Of a stretch of 64,000 bases of DNA, positions 22,210 through 33,386 are shown in pieces. Position numbers and translations under genes: made by a program. Each line of letters starts with the position of its first letter. Position 1 is the stretch's first letter. The DNA lies in contig JASANG010000625.1 of assembly GCA_030248215.1 (NCBI GenBank), positions 62,001 to 126,000 of the forward strand, written 5' to 3'. Source of the DNA: Enoplolaimus lenunculus (Eukaryota; Nematoda; Enoplea; Enoplida; Thoracostomopsidae). Below the pieces are notes generated by a model. It saw nothing but the letters and a program-made list of their open reading frames with translations. It was not told the DNA's origin and did no database searches.

Positions 22210-25200
22210 ATGTTTAAAATAATGTTAAGAATTATTTTGTTATTCATATTATTTGTAAGTTTGGCTAAATTTTGTTTACATGAGTTGTTTGCGTGTAAAA
22301 AGATGGTAAAATTGGTAAACACGGAAGAATGAAGGTTCACAATATATTGATGAGATTTAGCCAGAACCACAGTCATATCCGAGCGTTCAGTTGACAGCGT
22401 ATCTTTATATCTCGACGTGGATACACTTTAGATTAAAACAGATTCAAAGTTTCGAATGACAATTTTTATGATTAAAATTTTCCAAACATTTTGGAATTGG
22501 AACCGAAATTAGTCCAAGTCCTTAGGCCTACACTTCATCCTAGGCTTTAGATTAATGTTTAACCTTAGGCTTTAAACGAACGCTTAGGCTTAGACTTATG
22601 TCAAGGATAGGCTTAGGGCTTATTTCAGGCAGGCTTAGGCTAAGACGTAGTTTTAAGCATGGGCTTTAAGCCACAGTGTAAAGGTAAGGCTAACGGTCTT
22701 AGGTTTAAATTCAAGCTTAAGCGTAGGCTTAAATCCGCCTTAAACATAGACATTAAATTGTACGACTTACTGATGCGCTAAGCACAACCCTAAGGGGTTT
22801 GGACCCATTCCATACATTTATTGGTGGACTCAAGGAGCGCCACCTCGACCCAAGCCCCGCAACAGCGATCAACCCCGTGGTGTTGTACTAAACTTAACCA
22901 GTAACATTGCGTTTATCTTCTCGTTCGCTATGACTAATCTCACGAGTTGTTTCAACGACGGAGCGAACCCGTTCTTCGTCCAAAAAATTTTCAGGTCCGC
23001 CAATCCATATTTGGATCATAATTTAGCTATTTATTCCAGGTATTTACCGCCTCCTCAGTACAGCCTACTGCAACCAGTTCATCAGAGTCGAACGAAATCG
23101 CGTTGAATCAATTGTTGACCGTTGTCCACAAAGCTTGTCGCTGTCCAACAGGAGCGACTTGTTGCAACGCCACAAAAGATCGTTGTTGCCCGTACACAAG
23201 CGGTGTTTGTTGTGTCGACGGTCAACATTGTTGCCCGCAACATTACGTTTGCGATGTTACTTCACGAAGTTGCATTCAGGTTTGAGTAAAAAAATATTAT
23301 AAATTTGAACTTTTGAAAAAAAAACTGTGTCCCCGTTTTTATTATTAGCTTATTTCAAACGGTTTTGGCATTTAGATCAATATAGGTCAAAATGTTTTTA
23401 AAACCTAGACCCATATTCTCAAATGGGTGTAGCACCTATTAGTAGTTGGCGATAGGTCTAATAACTTTCGAGCCAGTGAATGCTGAGACTCAAAATTTGC
23501 AACATTTGTCGTATTTGATTATGCTCTACGTTCCAATTTTGAGTTCAGCAACTGTAATAGTTAGCCAGTTTGAAAACCCATCACTAACTAATGATACTTG
23601 CTACACTCATTTGAGAATATGGCCCGTAAACTTTGGCAAAATGCCTTATGATGCAGTCAGGTTACTTCCAAGCACCACCGTGAACGTTTACTCGTGCAAA
23701 CAATTTAGCTTAATTCAAAAATCAACTATCAACATAACTTTAGACAATTTTGAAATGACTGTCAAATTTTGGTCGGCTTGAAGTGTTCAAATTAGCTACA
23801 TTTTAACTCTGCCATTAAATCAATCTTTTGACGACTAACACGTTTTTTGCTAATAAACTATACCAGTCGCGTCTGTGATTAAGTAATTCTATTCTGAAAA
23901 GTTAGACAGTTTTAGTTAGTTTTGGAAAACTTTTACATTTTTATCAGGTCGAACCGTCAGTCTGAGGCGGGTGGAACAGTATTGTAAGCATATTCCAAAG
24001 CCAAAGCCTAACCCTAAGCGTAAGAATACGTTTATTCCTAAGCCTAACCTAGGCCTAAGCCAAGTAAACAGTCTAAATATTAAGCTTAATCTATTGCGGT
24101 CCCACAGGAAAACGTTCCGCCCCAGATCTTTACATGGGTCCGGTTAGCTATATATCACCAAATTATGCATATTTAACCTGAATTTTATAGAAAATGGTCA
24201 CTGTTTCTGTCGACAGAAACGAACTCAAATTTTTTACTGGTTACTTGCTGTTTAAGTAAAGAAAAATATAAAAAATTGCTTTAATTGACTAGCTATGTCA
24301 GCAACTATCAAAAATTAGCAAATTTATCAATTTTTGCTATTTATAGGAAACAGTGACATTTCCGTCCACCAGAACAGCTCGAATAAGTCATTATTCAACA
24401 CAGTCGTCAAATCGCTTGTGCCCTGACGAGGCTTCTACATGTCCTTTTGGATCTACTTGTTGTCAATTGACCACCGGTCAGTATGGATGTTGTCCACTGC
24501 CGAATGCAATATGTTGCAACGATCGCGTTCATTGTTGTCCGCAACATACGCGATGCGATACGCAACATTCTCGCTGCATCGATGAGGTAAGTAATAAATT
24601 TTTCGTTTTTAACCCTTTCTCAGATGAATATTTTCAATTCCATATGAGATGTATTTTCAATATAAGATTCGAACCGCAGTCTCGCGGGCGGGAGGCGTTT
24701 ACGATGGCCACTGAGCTATAGGAGCTTGACGCTCGAGCCCGAGTATGCTGTCACTTCTTGTGGAGATTTTGCACTGCGCATATATGTTATAAATGTTAAA
24801 CACTGCTCACAGTGTGTGTATTGCTCGTACATTAGTGTATTTAGTGGCTCATAGTATACTGTAGGAGTGAAAGGGTTAAATAATGCGGCGTTCACATTAA
24901 AAAAATTTACCCTGGAAACAAAATGTGTCTTATCCCATGGTTAACGAGTGGTCACCCTACCTCAACGAAAATTTTCCGTTGACCCTACCTCAACGAGTGG
25001 TCAGACGGTTATTTTTCACGTTTCCGGGAGGGTGGGGTGTATAAATTTGTGACAAGCGTTAGGGTAGGTTTAACAGAAAAAATGTGTTAAAGTAGGGTAA
25101 ACGCGTCACAAATTTAAAATTTGTCACGCGTTAACCCTACCTTATGACACGTTTTGTTGCAAGGGTAAATTTTATATTGTGAACGGCGCATTAAACTATG

Positions 25201-26260
25201 AAATCTGTAACTTTTTAGAGACAACGCATTCAGGCAAATGCTGTTTGTTAGTTGAAAATGAGAGTTTTAAGTTTAAATTTCAACATGAATTTCGAATTAA
25301 TTTATATCAAAATTGTTGAATTTTAACGAATCAACCGTTGTAGGTCATGAAACGTTCGGCCCCTATAAAGATCAGGGGCAGAATGTTTTTCTGTGGGACT
25401 ATAGAATAGAGTAAGCTTAAGGTTTAGACTATTTTTTGCTTGGCTTAGGCTTAGCTTAGACATACGCTTAGGAATATGTCCATTTTTTAGGCTTAGGCTA
25501 AGGATTAGGCTTCGACTGAGGAATATGCCCATTCTTACGCTTAGGCTTCGGATTAGGATTATGGTTAGGCTTAGGAATATGCTTATAATACTGTTCCTCC
25601 CATTCTTACGTTTAGGCTTAGGATTAGGCTTAGGCGTAGGAATATCCTTATAATGCTGTTCCGCCCATATTCTTTACACTGGATTTACTGATGATAGTTG
25701 CTATACGCATTTGAAAATATGGGCCATAGTCATATTAGAACGAGACCCTATAATATGAATGTGGCCACGAGGATAAGTATTTTATTAGTTTGGCTCAACT
25801 GACGTTTACAGCACATATTACCGGCTATCAACTCGTTCAAGACTTCCGAGGTTTCAGATGTGTTTCCGTATTTCAGGCAGGTAATCACATCCGTGCCAAC
25901 ACTCACTTTCGGCCAGGATTCCCAGCCGCAGCCGATGATTCTGGAATCCCAGACAGCTCGTTTACTGAATCGCTGCACGCAACGCTTACGTCTGGACGAA
26001 TTAATTGTCCAGGACACAAAGCGACGTGTAGCGATTCGCAGACGTGCTGTAAACTGGTGTCTGGAAGCTATGGATGTTGCCCGATGCCGCATGCAGTTTG
26101 CTGCAGTGACGGAATCCATTGCTGTCCAGCGGGCGCCGTGTGCGATTTAAAAGCAGGCAGCTGTGATACCAGAGGTCAGCAAAAGCGACGTACCCTGGCT
26201 GAAAATTTACGGAAAAACAAATTGGTGAAATCAAATGAATTTCAAGAAATTTACTGGTGA
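22210..26260 (+). CDS. pgrn: secreted progranulin with three granulin domains
   Basis: Four exons, 909 coding bases, 302 residues: 22210-22254, 23040-23279, 24347-24586, 25877-26260. All introns are phase 0 and exons 2 and 3 are both 240 bases. Exon 1 encodes a signal-peptide start (hydrophobic IILLFILF) and ends at a strong GTAAGT; exon 2 completes the cleavage region (VFTASS). Each later exon carries one 12-cysteine granulin motif. Domains 2 and 3 follow the consensus exactly, C-x6-C-x5-CC-x8-CC-x6-CC-x5-CC-x5-C-x6-C (last spacing 6 in both). Domain 1 is shortened (C-x-C start, x6 between the next CC pairs). Progranulins are secreted, lysosome-directed growth and clearance factors; nematode PGRN-1 also has three domains. 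A basic tail ([10 protein letters not shown]) follows domain 3. Donor GTTTGA after exon 2 is weak. Exon 1 is the least certain part; it is too short to confirm by homology. Confidence 0.87.
22500..22780 (+). mobile_element. decayed Hex element in progranulin intron 1
   Basis: Many degenerate TTAGGC words (TCCTTAGGCCTACAC, GGCTTAGACTTATG, CTTAGGCTAAGACG) without the GGCC termini. Confidence 0.5.
23409..23625. mobile_element. CAAATGNGTGTAGCACC-type element in progranulin intron 2
   Basis: Left end CCCATATTCTCAAATGGGTG and right end CTCATTTGAGAATATGGCCC are inverted repeats. This is the clearest copy of the family, about 217 bp. Confidence 0.75.
23960..24140 (-). mobile_element. Hex element in progranulin intron 2
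   Basis: Starts GAGGCGGGTGGAACAG and ends GATCTTTACATGGGTCCGG, with CCTAAG hexamers and AAGCTTAATCTATTGC between. Confidence 0.75.
24609..24879 (-). mobile_element. 263-bp TTAA-flanked element with tRNA-like core, in progranulin intron 3
   Basis: TTAA at 24609-24612 and 24876-24879 flank exactly 263 bp that begin CCCTTTCTCA and end TGAAAGGG, an inverted pair. Reversed, it contains CTCCTATAGCTCAGTGGCCA (A-box-like) and a TTCGAATC B-box-like motif. TTAA duplications and CCC termini are hallmarks of piggyBac-type elements. It sits 22 bases after the exon 3 donor. Confidence 0.8.
25358..25682 (+). mobile_element. long Hex element in progranulin intron 3
   Basis: Starts GGCCCCTATAAAGATCAGGG and ends CCGCCCATATTCTTTACACTGG. 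It contains a second internal end-like piece (ACTGTTCCTCCCATTCTTACG near 25590), so it may be a tandem or composite copy. Confidence 0.8.
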
Positions 26261-26262
26261 TT

Positions 26263-26268
26263 AATAAA
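26263..26268 (+). promoter_or_regulatory. AATAAA polyadenylation signal of progranulin
   Basis: AATAAA starts two bases after the stop codon, implying a very short 3' untranslated region. Confidence 0.7.
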
Positions 26269-26299
26269 GATAATTGAAAAGTTTGTCATCATTATTGCA

Positions 26300-26440
26300 A
26301 TTCTTTTTAATATGAATATTTTCTATTTCATCTGAGACATACTTTGAAGCTTTGGTATCTAACGTGGGACGCTCCGGTTAAGCTGTACGAGCTTGCAACT
26401 CGCATTCGATGTGCGCTTATGTTTTACAGAGTGGTTGTGC
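26300..26440 (-). mobile_element. diverged TTAA/tRNA-like element fragment
   Basis: TATGAATATTTTCTATTTCAT and a following ACGTGGGACGCTCCGG...GAGCTTGCAACTCG match the reverse of the family core, with no intact termini. Confidence 0.4.
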
Positions 26441-26454
26441 ATCGTATATCTGTC

Positions 26455-26760
26455 GTAGGCAAATCTGCTATTCAGACTAATTACAAATTGGCTAATGACA
26501 ATCTGCTAGTCTGATCATATAGCAGATTGGCCAAGGCCAAATAGCGGTTGTAAAAATGTAGCAAAACAACAGTGAAGTAAAACCAACACTGATTGGTTAA
26601 TGGTACTGCGCCTGTCCAAATAATCAAATTTGAATGGCCTATCAGTTCGATAACAGTTTAGCTCAGGCGAAACTGCGATTACGCAAAATAGCAAATTGAC
26701 CTAGGCCAATATGCAATTGGCCTAAATAGTAGATTGGCCTTTGACATGCGTAGTAGTTGA
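26455..26760. repeat. region of inverted GGCCAATNTGC words
   Basis: Words such as GCAGATTGGCCAAGGCC, GACCTAGGCCAATATGC and AGTAGATTGGCC recur in both orientations, giving a foldback-like region. The boundaries are not clear. Confidence 0.4.
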
Positions 26761-27375
26761 TAAAATTTTGCGATTTGTGTATCATTTCTGATACACAGTG
26801 CTAAGTTGCTCATGATCTATTATATGTGCGAAGAGGTTAAACTTGAAAATTGTTATGTAACCAAATTTTTAGTTTTTTTAAAATACACCCCCTGTCTAAA
26901 TAAAAGCCCGGTCCTGTATTCAAAATAGGCTCATCCCCCCAGTGGAAAAATTTTACTTAGCGAAGGAATAAAACGCCAAGCTGCCAAGAATTCTGTACAA
27001 GTGATATAGATTTTGAAATGGTAGAATTTAAACTGTTTTGAACTTGAATTCTCAAATATGCATAGCACCTACCATCGGGCAAAAATGAATTTCAATCTAA
27101 CGCTTCAAATTCGGAGAATTTTTTGGTTTCAAAGCTTGACTAAAAAATTTCGATTTAGCAAATTCGCTGTTAGTGTTATAAAATCATATCGTTAGTTCGA
27201 CACGTATTTTGTGCAACTCTGCAGCATTACTTTGTTTACAATAAACGTAATTGTTTTGTGACCAGAACATTTGCATGCAAATTGTTGTGTATTCAGTAAT
27301 TTTTGCGCGTTACGTAATGTCGGCTGTTTAGTTGGTATTATAACCAAGTGTTTTTAACAATTTTTCGTTTGAGTG
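26761..27375. other. no gene recognised
   Basis: AT-rich stretch. A short fragment near 27045-27095 resembles the CAAATGTGTGTAGCACC family. Confidence 0.4.
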
Positions 27376-27625
27376 CCGATAAAATTTTAAGTAATTTTAT
27401 ACTCTAAATTGTCAACAATTGTGGTTTTTTATGTTGCTATAAACCATTGGAAAGTAAAAAGGGTTCAAAAAGGCAAAAAATTCCAAATCTACCTCTCCCC
27501 GATAAAATTTTAAGTAATTTTATACTCTAAATTGTCAACAATTGTGGATTATTTTAAAAATGTTGCTATGAAAGCCAATTGGAACAGTAAAAAGCGGTTC
27601 AAAAAGGCGAAGAAATTCACTGAAA
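27376..27625 (+). repeat. direct duplication of about 123 bp
   Basis: CCGATAAAATTTTAAGTAAT starts at both 27376 and 27499, and the two units match for about 115 bases, including CTAAATTGTCAACAATTGTGG and GGTTCAAAAAGGC. The first unit has small deletions relative to the second. Confidence 0.8.
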
Positions 27626-27762
27626 ATATCGTTCGAAACCTTTGGCTAAAGAGTTCTACTAAGCAGACGTCGATGCATTGTGATTTTCTCGACTATCCGT
27701 CCATTTCAATTAAAAATCGTTTAAACCATCAGAGGTCTGTCTCAGGCTCCGGCAGAAAATGA
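27568..27762 (+). CDS. small basic open reading frame, doubtful
   Basis: From the ATG at 27568 the frame encodes 64 residues (MKANWNSKKRFKKAKKF...SGSGRK), strongly Lys/Arg-rich and with no recognised domain, signal peptide or membrane span. Its start lies inside the second unit of the 123-bp duplication; the first unit has lost the frame. It could be a real small gene or part of an exon, since the frame stays open upstream to about 27532, but no splice sites or polyadenylation signal give support. Confidence 0.25.
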   Translation: MKANWNSKKRFKKAKKFTENIVRNLWLKSSTKQTSMHCDFLDYPSISIKNRLNHQRSVSGSGRK

Positions 27763-27859
27763 TCCTTCGACCGGGTAAATCCTGCTGAAAGTTCGGCAAA
27801 TTCTGCAATGAATTTTTTTATTAAGTTTAAAAAAATTGTATTGTTCGGTACGTTGGATG

Positions 27860-28310
27860 TACTGTAGTGACCCGAATAAGAGGGAAACCCATGTATAGAA
27901 CAGAGCCGGAACAGTAGTATAAGCGTATTCCTAAGCCTAATCCTAAGCAAAAAAAATAGTCTAAAGCTTAAACTGACTCCATTACAGCCCACAGAAAAAC
28001 GATGCGACCCTGTCCTATACATGGGCTAGAGGGGGGACAGATAATTATTTTGTCTCTCCAGAGGGCACCCCCTGTTAAGAATGTACTTTCAAATCTTAAG
28101 TATGCTTTAAAGAATTGAACTCAACTATATTTGGTTTTGGATTCATTTATGCACTATAATTTCAGATGACTGACATTTATTGACTCTAATTAGGGTTTAG
28201 GGGCTCAAATTGCTTACGGAATCTTGTTAGGGATACGGACTCGTTTTGATTGAGACTCAAAATTGGGACCCCTCTTATTACTCTCCCATCTTATTCGAGT
28301 CACCACAGTA
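27860..28310. mobile_element. GACCCGAATAAGAGGG-ended element, with a nested Hex element
   Basis: Left end TACTGTAGTGACCCGAATAA and right end CTTATTCGAGTCACCACAGTA are inverted. The inner conserved blocks are ATGTACTTTCAAATCTTAAG, ATTTATGCACTATAATTT and AGGGATACGGACTCG. Relatives lie at 37724-38243, 48648-49080 and 58646-59068. Confidence 0.8.
27887..28026 (-). mobile_element. Hex element nested in the preceding element
   Basis: Starts ACCCATGTATAGAACAGAGC and ends GTCCTATACATGGGC, interrupting the host element just inside its left end. Confidence 0.8.
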
Positions 28311-28754
28311 TGTTTTGGTATAATTGTGAGAACCAATTCTCGATATTTTATAAAAAATAAACCAAAGACCAAAATTTCTGACAACGCTCGTCAGATATTT
28401 GCTCAAATTATCAAATTAAACATTGCTTAAATTGTCTAATTTCGCGTCACCTCCGGCTCCGGTAAGTCTGGTTGACCTTCGGTTTCGGTATTTTTGATCT
28501 CAGGTTGTACCCAGGCTGATACAGTTTAAAATGTATCGAACCCTAGTGGGATTCGTTGGTAGAGTTTCAGATCAGATGAGTGCGTTTATTATTTTGCGAA
28601 CCAAAATAGCAAAGACTATAATTTCTCTACCTATTCAGAAGGTTGTTTTGAACCTCAAAATGGCATTTTTGTACCGTTCATGGAGACATTTCTAAAGACG
28701 GGATATCCCCAATAATCTGGTTGCATACGACCGGTACCATGTGATGAACCGATT

Positions 28755-28855
28755 AGGGCGCAGTTACAACTGGTGCTCAAGGGTCTCTTGAGGCATTCGT
28801 CCCTTCAGGCGCAGTCAAAGCTGGTGGTCGAGGGTCTCTTGGGGCACCCCCCCAT
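28755..28855 (+). repeat. two-copy tandem repeat of about 50 bp
   Basis: GGCGCAGTTACAACTGGTGC and GGCGCAGTCAAAGCTGGTGG each lead into a GGGTCTCTTGRGGCA block. Confidence 0.6.
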
Positions 28856-29496
28856 TGATTATATCTTTAAATCTGGACCAAGTCTGTAACAAAGATATAA
28901 TTTTTAAATTCACTATTAGTTCGTTTACATGTAAATGCAGTTTTGCGTTGCATATATGCTTCTGAATATGTTGTATGCACATTACATGTGTATATACCAA
29001 TTTCTGCAATTGTGCAATTTTACGCAGTTTTGTGTGTGTGAATTTTAGTTTATTTTTAACGTCGCAGTGTGAATCTGTTTTGTGTTTATTCTGTTTTTTG
29101 CAATTTATATTTTTTCCACGAACGAGAATTGCAAATTTTAACCTGGACCGAATTATAAGGTCGATACGACATCCATCAAAGATGTAAATTAAGACAACAG
29201 GTTTAGAATGCAAACTGGGTTCTTTTCGCGGTATTGAGCCGAGCCATGCATATACTACCGAATATTTTTTATATGTTCACTTGGGTATCGTGACAATTCA
29301 TCGCCTGACAACTTGTAATCTGAAATTTCATCGAGTTGACCAACTCGCCGCCCATCTTTATGCCTTTCGCTGTTGTAAGCATGTGAGACATGCTTGTCTG
29401 TTATGTGCGCATGCAATACAGTGCAGTGCAGTGTATGTATGCTAGCTGGCAGCATACGGTCGGCATAAAGTCGACGAAAAATGCAGTTGGAGAGGC

Positions 29497-29571
29497 GGGC
29501 TAAGTGGGCAGTGGTAGAGTGCTCGCTTAAGGATCCATAGGCTAAGAGTTCGATCCCCGCTCTAGCCCGCT
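29497..29571 (+). tRNA. tRNA-like sequence, probably a pseudogene or SINE head
   Basis: GCGGGCT and AGCCCGC form a perfect seven-base-pair acceptor stem. Between them are an A-box-like GGCAGTGGTAGAGTGC and a B-box-like GAGTTCGATCCCC. The D and T stems do not pair properly and the anticodon loop is not standard (GCTTA/TAGGC closes eight bases), so no anticodon is called. Confidence 0.4.
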
Positions 29572-29689
29572 TTTCCAGCTGCTTAGTTGAAAGGTCTGAT
29601 GTTCCGGTTCCTACCTTGACTGACAGTTGTTACATTTAGGAGTCGGGTTCAATTCGTTCATGGGCTTAAAACGACTGTTGAGCAACAAG

Positions 29690-29905
29690 TACCCTTAGGG
29701 TGGGCGCTATCCTGTCCTGCGGCGCCGTCCATCACCCGTACTAAGCCATCCATTACTGTGTGTTATCGTACTCAAATTACACACGTATGGCACCGCATAG
29801 TGACGGGCGGTGTACGAACGGCGCCGGAAGTTGACGGACTCAGCCGTACGGATGACGCGCGGTGACGGACGGCACCGCACGCCAACAAAAGTATAGTGCA
29901 ACCCT
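29690..29905. mobile_element. GC-rich foldback ending in AGGGTGGGCGCTAT
   Basis: Left end CCCTTAGGGTGGGCGCTATC and right end GTATAGTGCAACCCTTA are inverted. The interior is rich in GGTGACGGACGGCGCCG-like words in both orientations. A relative lies at 33163-33325. Confidence 0.6.
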
Positions 29906-30088
29906 TATTGTAGACATAGTTACTGACAAATAACATTTTATATAGTTTTTGTTGCAATTTGATTGGACTAAAATTGACCAGCAAACACACTCGTGGACGT
30001 ATGCTGCGAAGCAATGGAGGGATGTCTATAGATGACAATTAGACCTTTTCGAGCTTTAGAATATCCTGCTTGAGTCTAGGAGACCAAA

Positions 30089-30302
30089 CTCTGAAATGTG
30101 TGCGGCACCGAGTGCCAGACGGTGATAGGTCTTATACTTTTGGACCCAGCGAATGGTGACGTTCTAAATTGAAGCATATGGTTTGCATTTGACTTGTTCT
30201 ACACTTCTGTGCTAATTTTGAGTTTGGTTATTGTAAGAGTTCGTCCGTTTGAAAACCTGTCGCTAACTGGTGTAGATGCTATGCGCATCAAAGAATATAA
30301 AC
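30089..30302. mobile_element. diverged CAAATGTGTGTAGCACC-type element
   Basis: Carries GAAATGTGTGCGGCACC, GGTGATAGGTCTTATACTTTTG, CTGTGCTAATTTTGAGTT and GCTATGCGCATCAAAGAATAT in the family order. Confidence 0.55.
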
Positions 30303-30662
30303 CCTGAGAGTCCAGAAAATGAGGTTATGCCGTCCCGAAATGTTATCCTGGTTATTCCCAATGCACAAAGAGACTGCCCACTTGTACTATCTGAGGCGAC
30401 AATCAGTGTTGAAGTCCAACGTTATTTTCAAAGGAGTTCTGATTTCACTGTATTTTAAGGTTTAGCCAGAATTGTAGACTGGCCCTTGTGCTACGATTAC
30501 CTTAGGTTTACGGTGAGGTATTTAGGCTGGTGCATTGGCCAGGGTAAAAGTAAAATTGACTCCCCTGCTATCACAAAGTTTCCAACAGATTTTCAAACGA
30601 GAGTATATGTCTGGTATATATTTTAGCTAAAAAATTTCATTCATATTGTTGTTTGGGCCAAT

Positions 30663-30848
30663 GTTACTTCTATGGGCGTAACAGTAGATTAAGCGTATTT
30701 CTAAGCCTAAGCCTAAGCGTTGCCAAAAGTGTGTTCCTAATCGTGAGCCTAAACCTTAGCGGATTCCTAAGCAAAAAAAATGTAATCTAAACTCTAAACC
30801 GACTCTTTTACAGATCAACCCTAAACCTGGACGCCCCTAAAAGTGACA
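30663..30848 (-). mobile_element. Hex element, GTTACTT-ended subfamily
   Basis: Starts TGTTACTTCTATGGGCGTAA and ends ACGCCCCTAAAAGTGACAT. It has CCTAAGCCTAAGC and a TGTAATCTAAACTCTAAACC core. Confidence 0.7.
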
Positions 30849-32082
30849 TGAGACGCTGTTTGTATGGATCTGCTTCAGAATGCATAGAGCTTACAGTTAA
30901 AAGTATTTGCATACGGAGAACTTAAAAAATAACACTTGACGTTAGTTTATAAATGACAGTAAAATCAGCCAAAATTTGTTTTTCAGGCACACAATTGAAA
31001 GAATAGCGGTAACATATGATAACCTGAAATTTCTACAGAACCAAGAAAAAAACACCTAACCAGACCACAGAATAACCTTCAGAATCCATGAAGTCAAAAC
31101 GCCATTCTTCTAAGATTGCATCCTTTCGGACTGAAATCCTGGCTGGCGCCCCTGCTGTTTTGTTGCAATTTTAGAAGAAAATAAAATTTTGTTGACAATT
31201 TTGAACATTTGATGCGTAAAACTAAAAACTGCAAATTTTGCACAAAAACAACCAAGTAAAAGCATACTTTTGCAAAGACAAAATGTTGCTTTTTGCAGTG
31301 CAGAACATTCCAGAACACCACCGATCACTGCGATGAGTTTGGTTTGACGTTCGCCGAATAAACTGTGTGAGTTAATATTTGCTGATCTTAGCGTAAATTT
31401 TTTGACCTCAAATATCAAACTGTATTTTTTCTTTGCTTGCTTGTAAACAAATTTTTGCCGTCAACGTATAAGACCGGGTCACTGAACGAGTTTCGAGGGG
31501 CGGAAAGCAACACAACACTGTGAAACGTTGGTAGTTATTTGCAGAAAATCGGATATTGTATAAATTGAAACCTATGGTAAAACTAAAGATTGTTGAAGAT
31601 ATCCGCTTAGACTGAGTATAAAATTGTATTTAGTCAACTATTAAGTATATTTCTGATTATTTTTACAGATATTAACGAAACGACAAGTTGTTTACATTTA
31701 AAGCATATTTGATGGTTTTTAAAATTACGCTATACTTTACTGTTTCGTTTGTGGCCGCGTGCCGCCTCACGTCGCTTTGCGAACAAACATACGTAAGCTC
31801 CATTTGGTTGTGTGAGTGACCGCACGGTGGCGTGCGGCAATTTTTAAGAAAAAATTACCCATGGGACGCTGCGACGTCCGGCGACGAGTCCACCGGAACC
31901 CAAACCGTTTGAGGGTATTTGAATTAAATTTAAAACAGGTTTTCTAGAACGATTTAAAAATTTCAATTTTTACCACAGTTATACTGTTTATTGATCGGAA
32001 GGCACCGAGGCTATTGAACGGCCGGCCTTTCAAAGTTCAACTCAAACCCTTAAGTAGGTTCAATAATAGACGATGCTTTGTA
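30849..32082. other. no gene recognised
   Basis: Mixed AT-rich DNA. A GC-rich patch at 31750-31890 (GTGCCGCCTCACGTCGC...GCGGCAATTT) recalls the GC-rich foldbacks at 29690 and 33163. No coding exons are supported. Confidence 0.35.
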
Positions 32083-32203
32083 TACCAGGGTGCAACCGTA
32101 GGTGAACTATACCGAAGCCGGAGGTCAACGAAACTTGCCAGAGCGGGGAGGTCGATTTTTTGCCGGAGCCAGAGTCGGGGGCGGGACCTCCGGTTGTACC
32201 CAA
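32083..32203. mobile_element. short AGGGTGCAACCG-type inverted-repeat element
   Basis: TACCAGGGTGCAACCGTAGG on the left and ACCTCCGGTTGTACCC on the right. At about 120 bp it is the shortest complete copy of the family. Confidence 0.7.
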
Positions 32204-32559
32204 ATAGTTTACAGATTTGCGTTGTTGCGTACTGTCAAAGTTCTTAGATTCCTTAAAATTCTATAGGCACAACCAACGTTCCGTTGAGTTGAATCTCAGC
32301 CGTAGTGAGCGAATAATATGCTGATATGTTGACTCTCAACAAATGCTCATGATAAATTGCATAACCGCACTCATGGTTTGTGTGTTTTGATTGGTTTTAA
32401 GTGCATGCAAGTGCAATAAATAAAATTATTGCAAGAAAAGTTGCACGTTGCACTAATCATGTGAACTGCGCATGATTTGGCAATTGTCACCGGAAGATTT
32501 TCCGGCGAATAATTAATTACTTCGCTTATCACTGCAGTAAAGAACTAAATGCCTATGAT

Positions 32560-32690
32560 ACTTTTAGAACCGTTCCGGTTTTTCGTGGGTTTGTAAAAGA
32601 GTAAACTTGGATTCTAGACTACTTTTTTTGCTAAGGCTTAGACTTAAGGAATACGCTTTAATCTAATGTTTTACTGCCGTAAAAGTTAAC
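32560..32690 (+). mobile_element. Hex element, ACTTTTA-ended subfamily, diverged
   Basis: ACTTTTAGAACCG on the left and CCGTAAAAGTTAAC on the right are inverted, around AAACTTGGATTCTAGACTAC and a short TTAGAC/TTAAGG run. Confidence 0.5.
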
Positions 32691-33162
32691 GTTGACAAAA
32701 ATAATTGTAAAACTATTTGTTTTGTGTTTCGGCGTGTCTTTTTGACGCAATCACTATACGTTTGGTAATATTAGACAAAGTACGACATTAGGCATTAATG
32801 CAAAGAATAAGCCTAAGTCTAAGCTTAAATTTTGTATGATCACTCTAACCGTTTCATGTGTACTTCTCACAGTCGGCAGTGCCTGCCAGACCTGGAGCCA
32901 GCTCAACATACTAGGAATCCCAAAACAAACTTAGCTCAGGCAAAACGGCGCTATAACTTTTCAAGGGGGCAGTTAAGTATGGAAAGGGCGCGCCCATTGG
33001 GAAACCTCTGACTCAGGGGTCAGGACAGTGTTCTCTTTAAAAAAAGTTTGTTACTCTAATACATTTATTTTTCAGTCCGTATAAATTTTTGATGAGACTA
33101 CAGACTCTTGTTAGGGTGGTCCGTACTAATAATCATTGCTCATCAAGCGAATCATTAAGGGT

Positions 33163-33325
33163 GACGCTAAACGCGTGATAGCGTTCAGCGCCGCCCGTCG
33201 CCGTCCGGCGCAGTCCATCACCGTATGTGACCGTTTGGTATTTTATGTGAACTACTCACGTGCGATACCGTATGGTGACAGACGGTGCCGGGCTGCGCCG
33301 GACGTCAAGTATAGCGCCATCTTTA
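33163..33325. mobile_element. GC-rich foldback, second copy
   Basis: Starts AGGGTGACGCTAAACGCG and ends GTCAAGTATAGCGCCATCTT, with paired GATACCGTATGGTGAC-like and CCATCACCGTATG-like words inside. Confidence 0.6.
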
Positions 33326-33386
33326 ATATGGATGTTGTATGCCTGTATCCATCTCCATAAACGAGAAAAAAGTTCTCAGGAAGATC

